From: Nitrospira sp.
Lineage (GTDB): Bacteria; Nitrospirota; Nitrospiria; Nitrospirales; Nitrospiraceae
Length of the DNA: 5,889 bases
Reading direction: 5' to 3'
Assembly: GCA_015904055.1 (NCBI GenBank)
Contig: JABMDE010000073.1
Coordinates: 35,790-41,678, forward strand
Under the pieces are notes generated by a model that was given only the letters and a program-made list of their open reading frames with translations, was not told the DNA's origin and ran no database searches. This document shows, one piece after another, positions 4,782 to 5,889 of this stretch. The position numbers and the translations under genes were made by a program. Positions within the stretch are counted from its first letter, which is position 1. Each line of letters starts with the position of its first letter.

Positions 4782-5591
4782 ATGGCCACCTACGCAATCG
4801 GTGATATCCAAGGGTGTTTGACTTCTCTCCACCATCTGCTTGATCGTATTTCCTTTCAGCCTCACATCGACCGGATCTGGCTCGTCGGCGACTTAGTCAA
4901 CCGGGGCCCGGACTCATTGGCCACCTTGCGGCTTCTCAAAAATCTCGGCCCTGCAGCCCATCCCATCCTCGGCAATCACGATCTCTTCTTGCTAGCCGCC
5001 GCAGAAGGCATCGTATCGCTCCGTCCCAAAGACACGATTCAGGATATCCTCACCGCAAACGATCGCACTGACCTGATCGAATGGCTGAGACACATCCCGC
5101 TCCATCACCGTGAGGGTACATTCTTTATGGTCCATGCCGGCCTCCTCCCTCAATGGACAGTTGATGACGCCACCCAGTACGCACGGGAAGTGGAAACCAT
5201 ATTGTCAGGGCCGGACTATCGAACTTTTCTCCAGCAACTGTTTCACGGTCCGACAATGCTGTGGAACTCCTCATTGAATGGGATAGAGCGATTGACAAGC
5301 ATCGCACGCGTGCTAACTAGGATCAGGACCTGCACGCCGTCCGGTGAACTGTCGAGTTTTTCAGGACCGCCTGAACAGGCCCCGGCAGGATACCGGCCCT
5401 GGTTTCACGTTCCAAATCGCCGTAGCGCCGACGCAATTATCATTACCGGTCACTGGGCGGCACTCGGCCTTCGGCTGGAAGCAAACCATCTCGCCATTGA
5501 TAGTGGCTGCGTGTGGGAGCGACAGCTAACGGCAGTACGGTTGGAAGATCGAGCGGTGTTTCAGGTGGACTATGCAGATCGCCGAAGCTGA
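4782..5591 (+). CDS. apaH: Symmetrical bis(5'-nucleosyl)-tetraphosphatase (Ap4A hydrolase)
   Basis: ApaH splits diadenosine tetraphosphate into two ADP and so controls this stress-linked dinucleotide and the 5' caps it puts on RNA. The 269 residues cover the whole calcineurin-like phosphoesterase fold. Metal-binding motifs are GDIQG (7-11), GDLVNRG (36-42), GNHD (64-67), VHAG (117-120) and GHW (223-225). The family's CWGG-like end appears as DSGCVWERQLTAVRLED (240-256), and PWFHVPNR (206-213) also fits. The length is the usual one. I chose ATG 4782 because family members start MATYxIGD; an in-frame ATG at 4752 adds ten residues from the heptamer repeat. Neither has a Shine-Dalgarno. The gene lies 98 bases after queF on the same strand, and converges on panB with only 21 bases between the stops and no visible terminator. 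Confidence 0.95.
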   Translation: MATYAIGDIQGCLTSLHHLLDRISFQPHIDRIWLVGDLVNRGPDSLATLRLLKNLGPAAHPILGNHDLFLLAAAEGIVSLRPKDTIQDILTANDRTDLIEWLRHIPLHHREGTFFMVHAGLLPQWTVDDATQYAREVETILSGPDYRTFLQQLFHGPTMLWNSSLNGIERLTSIARVLTRIRTCTPSGELSSFSGPPEQAPAGYRPWFHVPNRRSADAIIITGHWAALGLRLEANHLAIDSGCVWERQLTAVRLEDRAVFQVDYADRRS

Positions 5592-5612
5592 CCGTGTCTT
5601 TTGGGAACTCGC

Positions 5613-5889
5613 TCAGTGGTAGCTCTCGGCATCAGACGGAAATTTCCCCTGCTCGACTTCTTCTTTGTAACGCCGGAGCGCTTGGAGCGCATCGGCTTTC
5701 AGGTGCGCATAGGGTTTGACGAACTTGGGCACGAACTCGTCGAACATCCCGAGCAGATCGTAGAGCACCAGCACTTGCCCATCACAGTGCGGCCCGGCGC
5801 CGATGCCGATGGTGGGAATCGACAACTGTGCCGTGATCGTCTGAGCTAGCTTCGCAGGAATCGCTTCGAGCACCACCGCAACGGCACCG
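5613..5889 (-). CDS. panB: 3-methyl-2-oxobutanoate hydroxymethyltransferase, C-terminal part (start beyond window)
   Basis: PanB makes ketopantoate from 2-oxoisovalerate and 5,10-methylene-tetrahydrofolate, the first step of pantothenate (vitamin B5) and coenzyme A synthesis. The visible 91 residues are the last third of the TIM-barrel protein. [11 protein letters not shown] holds the family's catalytic glutamate (in VLE), and [18 protein letters not shown] is the typical strand-8 region with its acidic Asp. The C-terminus follows the family pattern: [19 protein letters not shown] and a final ESYH. The stop TGA is at 5615-5613. The frame is open to the edge, so the start and first two thirds are missing only because of the window. 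The rest of a pan operon, if any, would lie to the right. Confidence 0.95.
   Translation of the reverse strand, partial: GAVAVVLEAIPAKLAQTITAQLSIPTIGIGAGPHCDGQVLVLYDLLGMFDEFVPKFVKPYAHLKADALQALRRYKEEVEQGKFPSDAESYH

Noticed and set aside
5592..5612. Terminator between apaH and panB
   Set aside because: The gap is 21 bases and shows no stem followed by a T-run; the transcripts may overlap or end inside the neighbouring gene.

Overview
The window looks like a piece of a chromosome from a Nitrospira-type bacterium (phylum Nitrospirota). This is inferred from gene content and style, not from a marker gene. The strongest pointer is a 2-oxoacid:ferredoxin oxidoreductase cluster of the five-subunit Hydrogenobacter type, which Nitrospira uses in its reductive TCA cycle. 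It sits among ordinary housekeeping genes of moderately high GC, with short heptamer repeats in the intergenic gaps. There are no mobile elements, RNA genes or CRISPR arrays.

Layout: (1) bases 1-903, minus strand, the N-terminal 301 residues of an Rsm22/METTL17-family SAM-dependent protein that runs off the left edge. (2) bases 942-1190, plus strand, an 82-residue acidic protein of unknown function, divergent from the Rsm22 gene. (3) bases 1255-1300, a near-ideal hairpin between convergent genes, probably a bidirectional terminator. (4) bases 1317-3578, minus strand, a three-gene operon: a 32-codon micro-gene (porE-like), a delta-type subunit (porD-like) and the catalytic alpha subunit (porA). 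The beta and gamma subunits needed for activity are not downstream; the terminator follows porA at once. (5) bases 3579-3998, about 420 bases without a convincing gene, holding the por promoter and the promoter of the next, divergent set. (6) bases 3999-5591, plus strand, a free-standing MTHFR C-terminal (MetV-like) four-cysteine domain, then queF (queuosine synthesis) and apaH (Ap4A hydrolase). (7) bases 5613-5889, minus strand, the C-terminal end of panB (pantothenate synthesis), running off the right edge.

How the genes work together: the por operon supplies the pyruvate- (or 2-oxoglutarate-) converting enzyme that links ferredoxin to carbon fixation. The other genes are unrelated housekeeping functions: ribosome maturation, one-carbon metabolism, tRNA modification, alarmone turnover and coenzyme A precursor synthesis. 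The plus-strand trio could be one transcript, but its pathways do not match.

Most worth a second look: the POR cluster lacking beta and gamma genes; the tiny conserved-looking porE; a delta subunit with no ferredoxin motif that instead resembles the CODH/ACS epsilon fold; two genes that look leaderless with the same -10 hexamer; and heptamer repeat arrays that lie exactly at the starts of queF and apaH.
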